A stretch of DNA of 39,173 bases from a virus. The position numbers were made by a program, and so were the translations under genes. The stretch spans positions 1 to 39,173 of the IMG/VR virus record IMGVR_UViG_3300048091_000109; one strand, given 5' to 3'. Positions 26,596 to 35,144 of this stretch are shown piece after piece (position 1 is the first letter of the stretch; the number at the start of each line of letters is the position of its first letter). The notes under the pieces are model-generated. The model made no database searches and was not told the origin of the DNA. It saw only the letters and a program-made list of their open reading frames with translations.

Positions 26596-28449
26596 ATGCT
26601 CGTACTCACTCCCGGCTATAGCGTCACGCTCACGCTGAACGCGCAGGATAGCGTTTTCGTGGAATCGCGCGACTCCGTAGTGGTCGAGGCAGTGTCGGGC
26701 CTGGGGCTTTCGCCGGGCGTGATCGCCACGCTGGACGGCAAGCAGACGTTCGGCCCGTATGCGGCTGGTCAGTTTAAGCTTACGGCCATCGGCGGCGACT
26801 GCGCTTACAACGTGATCGCGGCGAGCAATACAGGCGGCGTGCAGCTCGCTTACGACGCATCCGGCAATGTGCTGGGGGTCGTGGCACCGGGTGGGGTGGT
26901 GCCGATTCGTTCAGCTGTGCGCGTAGCATTTTTCGGTGACTCGATCACACAGCAATCCATGTCGTTTGGCCTGCAAATCAACGGCCAGCCAGCGGATAAT
27001 TTCGGCGGTCAGGGCTTCACTGTATTGTGGGCCGACTGGTCAACGCCAGCAGGTGCAGGGACACTGGTCTATGACCAGACCGCAAAGACGCTGCAATGGA
27101 CGCCGTTTGGCCTTTCCGCGGGCGCAGCGGTCGATGCATCCACGACTGGCATCTTGCGCATTCCCGGCCCAAGCAACGACACCGGCCTATGGGTGAACTG
27201 GTTCGGAAAGTCCCGCCCTTATACCTCCGGCTCGACCTCCGTGACTGTGAAGGCAGACGGATCGCAGCAATGGAACTGGGTCGCTTATGGCTTCCCGGTA
27301 CAGGCGATGGCATACGCCGGCCAGCGGTTCGTGTGGGCTAACTACAGCGGCCTGCCGGGAGGGAAGGCGTGCTATGGCATCGGCGGTGCGCGCATCAATG
27401 ACATGAACGACGCAAAGCCGCAGTGGGGCGGCATCGTTTCCGACATCGATGTGATTGAGATTGGTACTAATTCCTGCTCTGCCGGCTATCCGGGCACGCC
27501 GACTTTTACGGCTGCGCAGATGATTGCCGACCTGAAAACACTGATTGACACGCGCCGCGCCGTCACGCCGGTTGTGATCGTTTGCACCATCCCGCCGAAA
27601 AGCACATCGAACGAAACGATTGCGATGCAGCAGCAGCGTTCTGCGGTGAACCAGTGGATATTCGACTACTGCAAGACTGCGACGGGGCTGATCCCGTTCG
27701 ACCTGAATGCGCTAGTTTCCGACCCGACGAACGGCCTTTACCTGTCGGGGTACTCGTATGATTCGGTCCATCCGTCAAACATCGGCGCGCAGACAATCGG
27801 GTATGCGCTCGCACAGGTGATGCTGTCACTGTCGCCAACGCAGTCCGGCGTGCATTTGCCCGGTTATTTCGACACCTTTGATGCGACTTACAATCCTTAC
27901 GGGAACATGCTGCCGACCGCTGGCATGGCAACGTTTGAGGGTACGGGCGGCACAGCAGGCACGGGCGCGTCCGGCACTGTTCCGACCGGGTACACGATGA
28001 GCCGTGACAGCGGCGCGGCAATGACGGGCACTGGCAGCAAAGTCGCCCGCACGGATAGCATCCCCGGCAACTGGTATCAGGTGCAGCTTGCAGGGGCCGT
28101 TGCGAATGAAAATATTGCGTTGCGCACGCCAGGCATCACATCGGCAGTGGCCGGGGAAACGGTCGAGGCGCTGCTGGAAGTAAATGTGCCATCGTCCAGT
28201 TTGCTGTACGCGATTAACGTAACCCTAGTGCCGGGCGGTGTGACGGGCAGATCGGCAAGCTCGTTTGCCGCATCCTCAATGGTTCATAAGGACAGCATGG
28301 GCAAACTCTGGTTACGTACCGCGCCCTACACGATTCCTGCTGGCGCAACATCCGTCGCGCCGTACATCAACATGAGCACCCAAAACGGCGGCAGCGCGAC
28401 GATCCAACTAGGCCGCCTGGTTTATAGAAAAGTAAGGCCGGGCTTCTAA
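26596..28449 (+). CDS. SGNH-hydrolase (GDSL esterase) protein, 617 aa
   Basis: The catalytic blocks are in order: AFFGDSIT (Ser at residue 116), GIGGARIND (about 261-269), IEIGTNS (Asn at 292) and DSVHPSN (Asp389, His392). SGNH enzymes remove acyl groups, often O-acetyl from sugars. Residues 1-80 are beta-rich and may be a virion-attachment part, and residues about 430-617 form a Gly/Thr/Ser-rich beta domain typical of carbohydrate-binding tail modules. The gene opens the late block, before the terminase genes, far from the tailspike. A virion deacetylase of O-antigen or capsule is inferred. AAGGATAACC precedes the ATG. Confidence 0.82.
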   Translation: MLVLTPGYSVTLTLNAQDSVFVESRDSVVVEAVSGLGLSPGVIATLDGKQTFGPYAAGQFKLTAIGGDCAYNVIAASNTGGVQLAYDASGNVLGVVAPGGVVPIRSAVRVAFFGDSITQQSMSFGLQINGQPADNFGGQGFTVLWADWSTPAGAGTLVYDQTAKTLQWTPFGLSAGAAVDASTTGILRIPGPSNDTGLWVNWFGKSRPYTSGSTSVTVKADGSQQWNWVAYGFPVQAMAYAGQRFVWANYSGLPGGKACYGIGGARINDMNDAKPQWGGIVSDIDVIEIGTNSCSAGYPGTPTFTAAQMIADLKTLIDTRRAVTPVVIVCTIPPKSTSNETIAMQQQRSAVNQWIFDYCKTATGLIPFDLNALVSDPTNGLYLSGYSYDSVHPSNIGAQTIGYALAQVMLSLSPTQSGVHLPGYFDTFDATYNPYGNMLPTAGMATFEGTGGTAGTGASGTVPTGYTMSRDSGAAMTGTGSKVARTDSIPGNWYQVQLAGAVANENIALRTPGITSAVAGETVEALLEVNVPSSSLLYAINVTLVPGGVTGRSASSFAASSMVHKDSMGKLWLRTAPYTIPAGATSVAPYINMSTQNGGSATIQLGRLVYRKVRPGF

Positions 28450-28452
28450 TCC

Positions 28453-28644
28453 ATGACATCCAAACTCAGCACACAAGAGGACCTGGAATTATTGGCGCAG
28501 GCCAAAGAAATCATCGACATGGTGATTTCGGAATGGACGCCGGCGTTCCTTAATGGCGAGTATGACAGCGATGAGCCTGAGGAAAATGCACTTCGGGATA
28601 AGGCCAAAGCTTGGCTGTCTCGCTATGAAGAAAGCGTGAAATGA
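28453..28644 (+). CDS. Small acidic protein, 63 aa
   Basis: A helical acidic polypeptide (TQEDLELLAQAKEIIDMVIS, DSDEPEENALRDKAKAWLSRY). It starts three bases after the esterase stop. No motif is recognised. Its stop overlaps the start of a broken connector fragment (ATGA). Confidence 0.6.
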   Translation: MTSKLSTQEDLELLAQAKEIIDMVISEWTPAFLNGEYDSDEPEENALRDKAKAWLSRYEESVK

Positions 28645-28724
28645 CCTCCACACTCATCACTCCACCCGCCACCCTCGCGGTCGATCTCGCATCGGCCAAG
28701 TCGGCGCTGAAGATGGCGGATTGA
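28641..28724 (+). pseudogene. Truncated head-tail connector (gp6-like) remnant, 27 codons
   Basis: The frame TSTLITPPATLAVDLASAKS, ending LKMAD and then a stop, matches the beginning of gp6-like head-tail connector proteins of siphoviruses and myoviruses (LITPPA-x-LAVSL-x-x-AK). The normal protein is about 90-110 residues. It overlaps the previous gene's stop (ATGA). The remnant sits between the esterase and the small terminase, where a podovirus needs no such protein, so it likely marks an old recombination boundary. Confidence 0.6.
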
Positions 28725-28755
28725 ATAGTTTGAATTTAATCAAAGGAAATCAAAG

Positions 28756-29052
28756 ATGACGCGTGGCGGAGCGAGGCCGAACGCTGGCCGCAAAGCTGGC
28801 GCGGCAACCAAGAAGACCAAGGAGATAGCGGACAAGGCGGCGGAAGAAGGCATCACGCCACTGGAATACCTGCTATCTGTGATGCGCAACGAGGTCAATG
28901 AGCCGAAGGAGCGCGTTACGGCTGCGATTGCTGCTGCTCCCTATGTGCATGCCAAGCTGTCCAGCGTGGAGGCGACTGTAACCGGCAAGGATGGCGGCCC
29001 GTTGCAGATGAACTGGACGATTGATTTCGTCGCGCCAGAAGATGAAGGTTGA
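28756..29052 (+). CDS. terS: Small terminase subunit, 98 aa
   Basis: The start TRGGARPNAGRKAGAATKKT is the classical Gly/Ala/Arg/Lys-rich opening of many small terminase subunits. A helical region follows (TPLEYLLSVMRNEVNEP, ERVTAAIAAAPYVHAKLSSVE). The protein selects phage DNA and delivers it to the large subunit. The site AAAGGAAATC lies before ATG. The gene overlaps terL by 11 bases. It lacks a clear HTH, which is common in this group. Confidence 0.85.
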   Translation: MTRGGARPNAGRKAGAATKKTKEIADKAAEEGITPLEYLLSVMRNEVNEPKERVTAAIAAAPYVHAKLSSVEATVTGKDGGPLQMNWTIDFVAPEDEG

Positions 29053-30313
29053 ATTCCCGCAGAAACTAGGCTTCCTGCTTACCGAGAAGCGCCGCTACAA
29101 GGGCGCAAAGGGCGGCAGGGGCAGCGCAAAGTCCTGGTCGTTCGCCAGGGCGCTGCTGATCCTCGGATCGACCAGGAAGCTGCGCATACTCTGCACGCGC
29201 GAAGTGCAGAAGTCGATCAAGCAATCTGTCCACAAGTTGCTGAAGGATCAGATCGAAGGCTTGGGCCTGGGCAGCTTCTATCAGGTGCTGGAAAACGAAA
29301 TACGCGGCAAGAACGGTTCCGAGTTCTCGTTCTCCGGCCTGTCTGACCAAACGGTTGATTCGATCAAGTCGTTTGAGGGCTGCGACATTGTATGGGTAGA
29401 GGAAGCGCAGAGCGTCAGCAAGCGGTCATGGTCGGTACTGATTCCGACGATCCGCAAGGAAGGTTCTGAAATTTGGATCAGCTTCAATCCTGAGCTTGAG
29501 ACTGACGAGACTTACGACCGATTCATTACGAATCAGCCGGAAGATTGCATCATCGTGGACATGAATTACAGCGACAACAGGTGGTTTCCTGCTGTGCTGG
29601 AGAAAGAGCGGCTGCATGCGCTGGCTACGCTGCCGAAAGCCGAGTATGAAAACATCTGGGAAGGCAAGTGCATGCCGGCTGTCGCTGGCGCTATCTACTA
29701 TGAGCAGGTAGCCAAAGCGGAAGAAGAAGGCCGGATCTGCAATGTGCCGTATGACCCGCTGCTGAAGGTGCAGGTTGTGTTCGATTTGGGCTGGAACGAT
29801 GCCATGTCGATCAGCCTGGTGCAGAAAAGCCTGTCATCGGTCGCGGTCATCGAGAACATCGAGCAGTCGCACAAGACGCTGGATTACTACTCGGCGCTGC
29901 TGCGTGAGCGTAAGTACCGATGGGGCAAAGTGTGGCTGCCGCACGATGGGCGCCACAAGAACTATCAGACCGGCAAGAGCGCGGAAGACGTGATGAAGGC
30001 GCTTGGGTGGGATGTCGCCATTACGCCGAACATGAGCATTGAGGACGGCATCAGGCTTACCCGCATGAACTTCGGCAAGTTCTACTTTGACAAGACGAAG
30101 GCAGCCAGGATCGTGCAGTGCGCCAAACGGTATCGCCGCAGCATCAACCAGCAGACGCAGGAGCCAGGCGCACCGCTGCATGACGAGTGGAGCCACGGCG
30201 CCGACAACCTGCGGTATATCGCTGTGAATGCCGAGAAATTCACGAATGATGATTGGGGCAACCTGCCTCCGCTACAGACCAACAGCCCTGACGATTCAGG
30301 GCTTTATTTTTAG
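29042..30313 (+). CDS. terL: Large terminase subunit, 423 aa
   Basis: The packaging motor and nuclease. Walker A is GGRGSAKS (residues 24-31), Walker B DIVWVEEA (115-122), and the nuclease domain has VFDLGWND (247-253) with later HDGRHKN and WSHGADNLRYI, as in the PBSX/Terminase_3 group. ATG at 29042 lies inside terS; the longer frame at 29021 is less likely. A terminator hairpin covers its last codons. This group often uses headful packaging, consistent with the circularly permuted assembly. Confidence 0.95.
   Translation: MKVEFPQKLGFLLTEKRRYKGAKGGRGSAKSWSFARALLILGSTRKLRILCTREVQKSIKQSVHKLLKDQIEGLGLGSFYQVLENEIRGKNGSEFSFSGLSDQTVDSIKSFEGCDIVWVEEAQSVSKRSWSVLIPTIRKEGSEIWISFNPELETDETYDRFITNQPEDCIIVDMNYSDNRWFPAVLEKERLHALATLPKAEYENIWEGKCMPAVAGAIYYEQVAKAEEEGRICNVPYDPLLKVQVVFDLGWNDAMSISLVQKSLSSVAVIENIEQSHKTLDYYSALLRERKYRWGKVWLPHDGRHKNYQTGKSAEDVMKALGWDVAITPNMSIEDGIRLTRMNFGKFYFDKTKAARIVQCAKRYRRSINQQTQEPGAPLHDEWSHGADNLRYIAVNAEKFTNDDWGNLPPLQTNSPDDSGLYF
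30284..30311 (+). terminator. Terminator overlapping the end of terL
   Basis: AGCCCTGA (30284-30291) and TCAGGGCT (30296-30303) form an 8-bp perfect stem with CGAT loop and TTATTTTT tail. It lies inside the last codons of terL and before Tad2, so it probably reduces terminase read-through. Confidence 0.82.
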
Positions 30314-30321
30314 GGATGAAC

Positions 30322-30540
30322 ATGGACATCGGACAAGCAACTGCATTCTTGAAAAGCGGTGAGCGTGTAGCCCGCGCCGGATGGAATGGCAAGGGCATGT
30401 ACCTTGAACTGCAGATCCCGGACGCGCATAGCAAGATGAGCCTGCCGTATGTCTACATGAAGACCGCAGATGACAAGATGGTTCCTTGGCTGTGCAGCCA
30501 AACCGATCTGCTGGCTGAAGATTGGCAGGTAGCGTCGTAA
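30322..30540 (+). CDS. tad2: Tad2-like anti-Thoeris protein (DUF2829), 72 aa
   Basis: The family features are strongly conserved: AFLKSGERVARAGWNGKGMYL near the start, then VYMKTADDKMVPWLCSQTDLL and AEDWQV. DUF2829 proteins include Tad2, which binds and sequesters the cyclic ADP-ribose-type signal of Thoeris defence. The length (72 aa) is typical. ATG at 30322 is preferred because AGGG is six bases upstream; an ATG at 30316 is too close to it. The gene lies between terL and portal, downstream of a terminator, and overlaps the portal start (TAATG). Confidence 0.88.
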   Translation: MDIGQATAFLKSGERVARAGWNGKGMYLELQIPDAHSKMSLPYVYMKTADDKMVPWLCSQTDLLAEDWQVAS

Positions 30541-32720
30541 TGAGCGATTCCATGCACGCAACCACCGGCCTTGCCTCGCTCCTTGAGGGGCGGCTTATGG
30601 AATGGGAACTTGCGAGAAAACCGCAGGAATTGAAGCTGCTTGAGTGCTACGAGGATGTCATGCGGATCGCCCGCGATGGCGACACCAAGGGCAGCGGCGT
30701 GGCGAAGTCGAAGAAGGCTGCCGGCCTGTTCATCGGCTCGACCCGCAACAAGGTGCGTGCCGCCCGCGCCAAGATCAACGATGCGCTGTTCGGTAATGGC
30801 CTGATGCCGTTCGACACGACGCCGACGAATGAGGAACTGAAGAAGTACGCCGACACGGTGGAAGACATCGTGAACGAGCAGCTGGAGCGGATGAAGTTCA
30901 AGGATCTGCTCAAGACCGGCGTCAATACCCTGGCGACCTACGGCACCGGTTTCATCTTCGGCCCGTTCGTGCGCAAGGAGACATTGACCGAAACCTTCGC
31001 GGAAAACTCGCAGGTTGGCACGCAGATCAAGGAAAGCAAGTACGAGTTCGACTTCCCGTATTTCGAGCTAGGCAACACGCTGGACGTGTACCCGGACCCG
31101 GAAGCGCGCAACATTCCTGACGGACTGGGCGTGTTTTGGGTGACGATGGAGTCACCGCACACTGTTCGCGCATGGGAAGCCGACAAGTCGTACAAGAATA
31201 TCGCTGAGGCGCTGCAGGGCGCATCCGACAACGGCAACGAAACCGGCTCTGAAATTTCCGGCCAGCGCCGCGGCAATGTGGAGTTCTGGAACAAGAATGG
31301 CCGCATCAAGGTGGCGCGTTTCTTTGGCAAGGTGCCGAAATCCGCCCTTCACGGCGACGACGCCACCGACACCGGCGAGATGGTCGACGCCATCGTGATC
31401 ATGGCCGGCGGCGTGGTGGTCAAGGTGGCGGAAAGCCCGTATGGCGCCCGGCGACCAGCGCACCGCTGCGCGTACGAAGAAGTCGAGCATGAAATGTGGG
31501 GCGTCGGTGTCGCCGAGAATAACGCGCCGCACCAGAAAACGGTGAATGCCGCGTTCCGCCTGTTCATGGAAGGCAAGGGCATGGCGCTGCTCGGCACGAA
31601 GTCGGTGGACCGCTCGCTGTTTCTGCAGACCGAGAATTTCATCAAGTCGCCGGGCAAGGTGTACCAGTTCAAGCCGGGCCTGTCGCCGGATGAGCGCAAG
31701 ACGGCGATTATCGAGCATACCGAGCCCGACATTACCGGCGGCTGGCTCGATGTCATCAAGATGAGCGAGCAGTTTTCCGATGATGACACCGGCATCACCA
31801 AGTACACGCAGGGCGATGACAGCAGCAACCTGAACAAGACCGCCACCGGTATCTCGATGATCATGTCGGCGTCGTCGCTGCCGATCAAGGAAGTGATCCA
31901 GCACATTGACGCGAACTGGATCGAGCCGATCATTGAATGCCTGATCGACTGGAACCTGAAATACCTGGAGCCGGAAACGGTCGAGAAGATCCACGGCAAG
32001 GACGTGGCGGCGACCTGGACGCAAGTCAAGCAGTTCGGCAAGGCCAGCTTCATGGAGTGGCAGGCGACCGGCACCAGCTCGTTCATGCAGAAGGAGATCC
32101 TGACCAACAAGCTGCGCGCCTTCAGCGAGTTTGCCATGTCGAACCCAGCCACCGCGCCGCTGATCGATGCGCGCGAACTGCTGCAGCAGACCTGGGATTG
32201 CATGGAAATTGGCAAGGAGTCGCCGATCCTGAAGGAAGACGGCCAGGCCAAGATCCCGCCGCAAGTGCAGCAGCAGATGCAGCAGGCGCAGCAACATGCG
32301 CAGATGCTGGAAGAATCGATGAAGGAGCTGGGCGACAAGTACAACGAGCTGCATGCCGGCGCCGAGCTGGAGCGGCAGAAACTGCTGCTGGACCGCTACC
32401 GCGCCGAGACCGAGCGCCTGAAGCTGATCTATCCGACCATGCCGATGCAGTTGGGCCAGGTGATCGCGCAGGAGTTCGGCCTGAACCTGATCGCCGAGCA
32501 GCGCGAGGAAGCGCAGCAGGAAGCCGCAGGAGGCGCGCAAGCAGAACCGGCAGAGCAGGAGCCGCAACCGATGCCGCAAGCGCCCATGCAGCCGCCTATG
32601 CCGCCGCAAGCGCCCATGCCGCCGCCGCCTGATCCGCAGATGCTGCAGCAGCCACCCGAACAGCCGGCCGATGCCGGTTTTTTTCCGCCTGAGCCGCCGC
32701 AAGAGGGCATGCCGCAATGA
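30540..32720 (+). CDS. Portal protein, 726 aa
   Basis: The dodecameric DNA gate at one capsid vertex. The long soluble body has FIGSTRNKVRAARAKINDALFG, FKDLLKTGVNTLATYGTGFIFG, a beta-rich middle (SPHTVRAWE, RPAHRCAYEEV) and GISMIMSASSLPIKEVIQHI near residue 440, the layout of large podovirus portals of the N4/P22 type. The C-terminal 150 residues are Gln/Met/Pro-rich (QAPMQPPMPPQAPM) and may extend into the capsid like the P22 barrel. ATG overlaps tad2 (TAATG). Position after terminase and before the scaffold fits. Confidence 0.88.
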   Translation: MSDSMHATTGLASLLEGRLMEWELARKPQELKLLECYEDVMRIARDGDTKGSGVAKSKKAAGLFIGSTRNKVRAARAKINDALFGNGLMPFDTTPTNEELKKYADTVEDIVNEQLERMKFKDLLKTGVNTLATYGTGFIFGPFVRKETLTETFAENSQVGTQIKESKYEFDFPYFELGNTLDVYPDPEARNIPDGLGVFWVTMESPHTVRAWEADKSYKNIAEALQGASDNGNETGSEISGQRRGNVEFWNKNGRIKVARFFGKVPKSALHGDDATDTGEMVDAIVIMAGGVVVKVAESPYGARRPAHRCAYEEVEHEMWGVGVAENNAPHQKTVNAAFRLFMEGKGMALLGTKSVDRSLFLQTENFIKSPGKVYQFKPGLSPDERKTAIIEHTEPDITGGWLDVIKMSEQFSDDDTGITKYTQGDDSSNLNKTATGISMIMSASSLPIKEVIQHIDANWIEPIIECLIDWNLKYLEPETVEKIHGKDVAATWTQVKQFGKASFMEWQATGTSSFMQKEILTNKLRAFSEFAMSNPATAPLIDARELLQQTWDCMEIGKESPILKEDGQAKIPPQVQQQMQQAQQHAQMLEESMKELGDKYNELHAGAELERQKLLLDRYRAETERLKLIYPTMPMQLGQVIAQEFGLNLIAEQREEAQQEAAGGAQAEPAEQEPQPMPQAPMQPPMPPQAPMPPPPDPQMLQQPPEQPADAGFFPPEPPQEGMPQ

Positions 32721-32962
32721 TCCTGGAAGACAGAATCGACCAGATCAACCAGCAACTGCCGGCGCTGCAATCTGCGGTGCTGGTGGGCTTGCTGCGCGAG
32801 CGCATCGCCACCCTGACCGAACGGCTGATCGGCGCGGATAGTGAACAAGTACGCGGCGCGATCAAGGAACTGCGCCAATTGATCGATTTACCGGGCCAAC
32901 TGCAGACCGAGTTGGCCTACCTGACCGCTGGATTATCCGAGCAATCGGACCCGGCAAACTAG
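32717..32962 (+). CDS. Small coiled-coil protein, 81 aa
   Basis: A helical heptad-like polypeptide (EDRIDQINQQLPALQSAVLV, then IATLTERLIGADSEQVRGAIKEL) between portal and scaffold. The ATG overlaps the portal stop (ATGA). It may be a head-assembly accessory. No family was recognised. Confidence 0.62.
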   Translation: MILEDRIDQINQQLPALQSAVLVGLLRERIATLTERLIGADSEQVRGAIKELRQLIDLPGQLQTELAYLTAGLSEQSDPAN

Positions 32963-33027
32963 CAACCGCAGCACCCGGACTCCCTTACCTCCTATCGGGG
33001 GAAGGCCCACTTAGGAGTAGCAAAACA

Positions 33028-33789
33028 ATGTCGGAATTGACCCCGGAAGAATACGATCGTCAGTACAACGAAGCACTCGCCAAGCTGGACGCGGCGGCAG
33101 CCGGAGAACCGGAAGCCACTCCCGCACCCGAGCCGGAACCTGTCACCGAACAGGCGCCGGAACCAGCCAAGGCAGACGAACCACCGCCAGTGGACCCGCT
33201 GGAAGAGCTGCGGGCCAGGCTGGAGAAGGCCGAGAAGATTGCCGCCGATAACAAGGCTTGGGGAACCAAGCAGGCGCAGGAACTCGCGGCCCTCAAGCGC
33301 GAACGGGAGCAGCAGCAGCGCGAAGCCAGCAAGCCGGCCATCCTGGATGCCAATCCAGAACTGGCAGATGCGATTCGCTATGTGGCCAGCGATCCGGCGC
33401 CGCAACAGCAGGTGCAACACCAACAGCAACAGTGGCAGGAATTGGTCGCCTCGGCCCATCCTGGCATTTTTGACATTGGCATTGACCCTGAACTGGAGCA
33501 GGCGCTGCTCGCCAAGCGGGAAGCGTTGGGTGAATCGTGGTACGACCCGATGGTGGCGATCCGGGAGATTACGGCAGAAAAGCTTGCGCATACCGAGCGG
33601 ATGATCGGCAAGAAGTTCATGGCCGAAGCCGCGAAGGCTGCGCAAAAGTCAGCGATGAGCGTTCCCGGCGCAGGCGCCAGCACCGCAAAAGCGGCGCCGG
33701 TTGACCCGCAAACGGAAATGGCGAATCGCTATCGCACGATGTCCGCCGCCGAATTCGAGAAAGAACGGCGGCGGGTACTAGGTTATTAA
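33028..33789 (+). CDS. Scaffold protein, 253 aa
   Basis: The composition fits a scaffold: an acidic Pro/Glu-rich N-terminal part (EATPAPEPEPVTEQAPEPAK), long charged coiled-coil stretches (ELRARLEKAEKIAADN, QELAALKREREQQQREA) and a basic C-terminal end (SAAEFEKERRRVLGY), used to bind the coat protein. It directly precedes the capsid gene, as in most podoviruses. TAGGAG lies upstream of the ATG. Confidence 0.82.
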   Translation: MSELTPEEYDRQYNEALAKLDAAAAGEPEATPAPEPEPVTEQAPEPAKADEPPPVDPLEELRARLEKAEKIAADNKAWGTKQAQELAALKREREQQQREASKPAILDANPELADAIRYVASDPAPQQQVQHQQQQWQELVASAHPGIFDIGIDPELEQALLAKREALGESWYDPMVAIREITAEKLAHTERMIGKKFMAEAAKAAQKSAMSVPGAGASTAKAAPVDPQTEMANRYRTMSAAEFEKERRRVLGY

Positions 33790-33811
33790 CTCTCCCCGAT
33801 AGGAAATCAAC

Positions 33812-34801
33812 ATGGCAACCACCACTCTGAGTGCTCTCCCGCCTGGCGTACAGGCTTTCTACGACCGCAACCTGCTCGCCCGCGCGCAGCCGGCCGAAGT
33901 GCATGGTCGCTTCGGCCAAAAGCGCCCGATCGCCCAGCGCAACGGCAACCAGATCAAGTTCCGCCGCTACAGCCAACTGGCGCCGGCCTCCACCCCGCTG
34001 ACCGAAGGCGTGACCCCGGCCGGCTCCAGCCTGGCTGTGACCGACCTGACCGCCACCCTGGCGCAGTACGGCGACTTCATCACCCTGTCCGACATGGTCT
34101 CCATGACCAACCAAGATCCGGTCGTGACCGAAGCCACCGATGTCCTGGGCGACCAGGCCGGCACCACCATTGACCTGGCCCGCCGCGATGTGCTGGTCGC
34201 CGGCACCAACGTAGCCTATGCGGGCGGCGTCGCTGGCTTGTCGAACGTCAACACCAAGGTCTCGGCGTCCGACTTCGACAAGGTGATCCGCTTCCTGAAA
34301 GTGCAGAACGCCAAATTCGTCAAGGAAGGCATTGGCGCATCGGATGGCGTCGGCACCGGCTCGGTGCGCAAGGCGTTCATCGCCCTGGTGCATCCGGACG
34401 TGGAATATGACCTGGAGCAGATGACCGGCTACCGCTCGGTGTCGGACTACGGTTCGCAGGAAGGCGTGCTGGAAGATGAAATCGGCGCTTATAAGAATAT
34501 CCGCTTCATCTCGTCCACCAACTGCAAGATTTTTGCAGGCGCTGGCGCCGCTGGCACCACCGGCTTCAAGAACAACGGCGCGAACTTCGACGTGTACGCC
34601 ACGCTGATCCTGGCTGACAACGCCTATGGCGTCTGCCCGCTGTCCGGTCAAGCGATGAACACCTACGTCAAGGCGCTCGGCTCTGCTGGTTCGGCTGACC
34701 CGCTGGAGCAGCGCAGCACTATTGGCTGGAAGGCAACGACCACCACCAAAATCTTGAATGACAGCTGGATGATCAGGCTGTGCTCCGCGGCATCCCTGTA
34801 A
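33812..34801 (+). CDS. Major capsid protein, N4-gp56 family, 329 aa
   Basis: The sequence matches N4-gp56-type capsid proteins: FYDRNLLARAQPAEVHGRFGQ, GNQIKFRRYSQLAPASTPLTEG and YGDFITLSDMVSMTNQDPVVTEA, then TIDLARRDVLVAGTNVAYAGG. It is HK97-fold by family. The codons are markedly uniform and GC-ending, as expected for the most abundant virion protein. AGGAAATC precedes ATG and a strong terminator follows the stop. Confidence 0.92.
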   Translation: MATTTLSALPPGVQAFYDRNLLARAQPAEVHGRFGQKRPIAQRNGNQIKFRRYSQLAPASTPLTEGVTPAGSSLAVTDLTATLAQYGDFITLSDMVSMTNQDPVVTEATDVLGDQAGTTIDLARRDVLVAGTNVAYAGGVAGLSNVNTKVSASDFDKVIRFLKVQNAKFVKEGIGASDGVGTGSVRKAFIALVHPDVEYDLEQMTGYRSVSDYGSQEGVLEDEIGAYKNIRFISSTNCKIFAGAGAAGTTGFKNNGANFDVYATLILADNAYGVCPLSGQAMNTYVKALGSAGSADPLEQRSTIGWKATTTTKILNDSWMIRLCSAASL

Positions 34802-34819
34802 TCCCGCTTTAACCCCGCA

Positions 34820-34847
34820 AGCCCGGCCTCATCCGCCGGGCTTTTTT
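34820..34847 (+). terminator. Strong terminator after the capsid gene
   Basis: AGCCCGGC (34820-34827) and GCCGGGCT (34835-34842) form an 8-bp perfect stem with a 7-base loop and a TTTTTT tail. It lets capsid mRNA be terminated or protected. Confidence 0.9.
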
Positions 34848-34860
34848 GATGAGGAAATCC

Positions 34861-35142
34861 ATGTCTGAAGTCATCGATGCACCCGTGAAAGCCAAAAAAG
34901 ACGCCGTGAAACAATACAAAGTCACGATCCATTCCGGCGAAGACAAGGCCGACAAGGGCGACGTGTTCCTGTCCCACAACTTCAAGTCGCTGCTGATCCA
35001 GCGCGATCAGGAAGTGACCATCGGCGAGCATTTCCTGGAAGTGCTGAAGCATTCCACTATCGAAACCACTGTCAAGGATGACAAGGGCAACGAGCGCGCC
35101 ATCAAGGTTCCCCGTTTCTCCTATAGCGTTCAACCGGCTTAA
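34861..35142 (+). CDS. Small structural or head-accessory protein, 93 aa
   Basis: A beta-rich protein of Lys/Asp/Glu-type (KQYKVTIHSGEDKADKGDVFL, KSLLIQRDQEVTIGEHFLEVL, PRFSYSVQPA). It sits between capsid and neck genes as in N4-like-capsid podoviruses. ATG at 34861 follows GAGGAAATCC. An upstream ATG in the same frame lacks spacing. Role unknown; a head decoration or completion protein is possible. Confidence 0.65.
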   Translation: MSEVIDAPVKAKKDAVKQYKVTIHSGEDKADKGDVFLSHNFKSLLIQRDQEVTIGEHFLEVLKHSTIETTVKDDKGNERAIKVPRFSYSVQPA

Positions 35143-35144
35143 CC

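Noticed and set aside
31152-32717. 521-codon minus-strand open frame
   Set aside because: It is exactly antisense to the portal gene, has a His/Leu/Arg-rich composition expected from a GC-rich shadow frame, and lacks a ribosome site.
33617-34651. 344-codon minus-strand open frame across the capsid gene
   Set aside because: It is a shadow of the capsid gene, whose codon use is strongly biased and so leaves the complement open.
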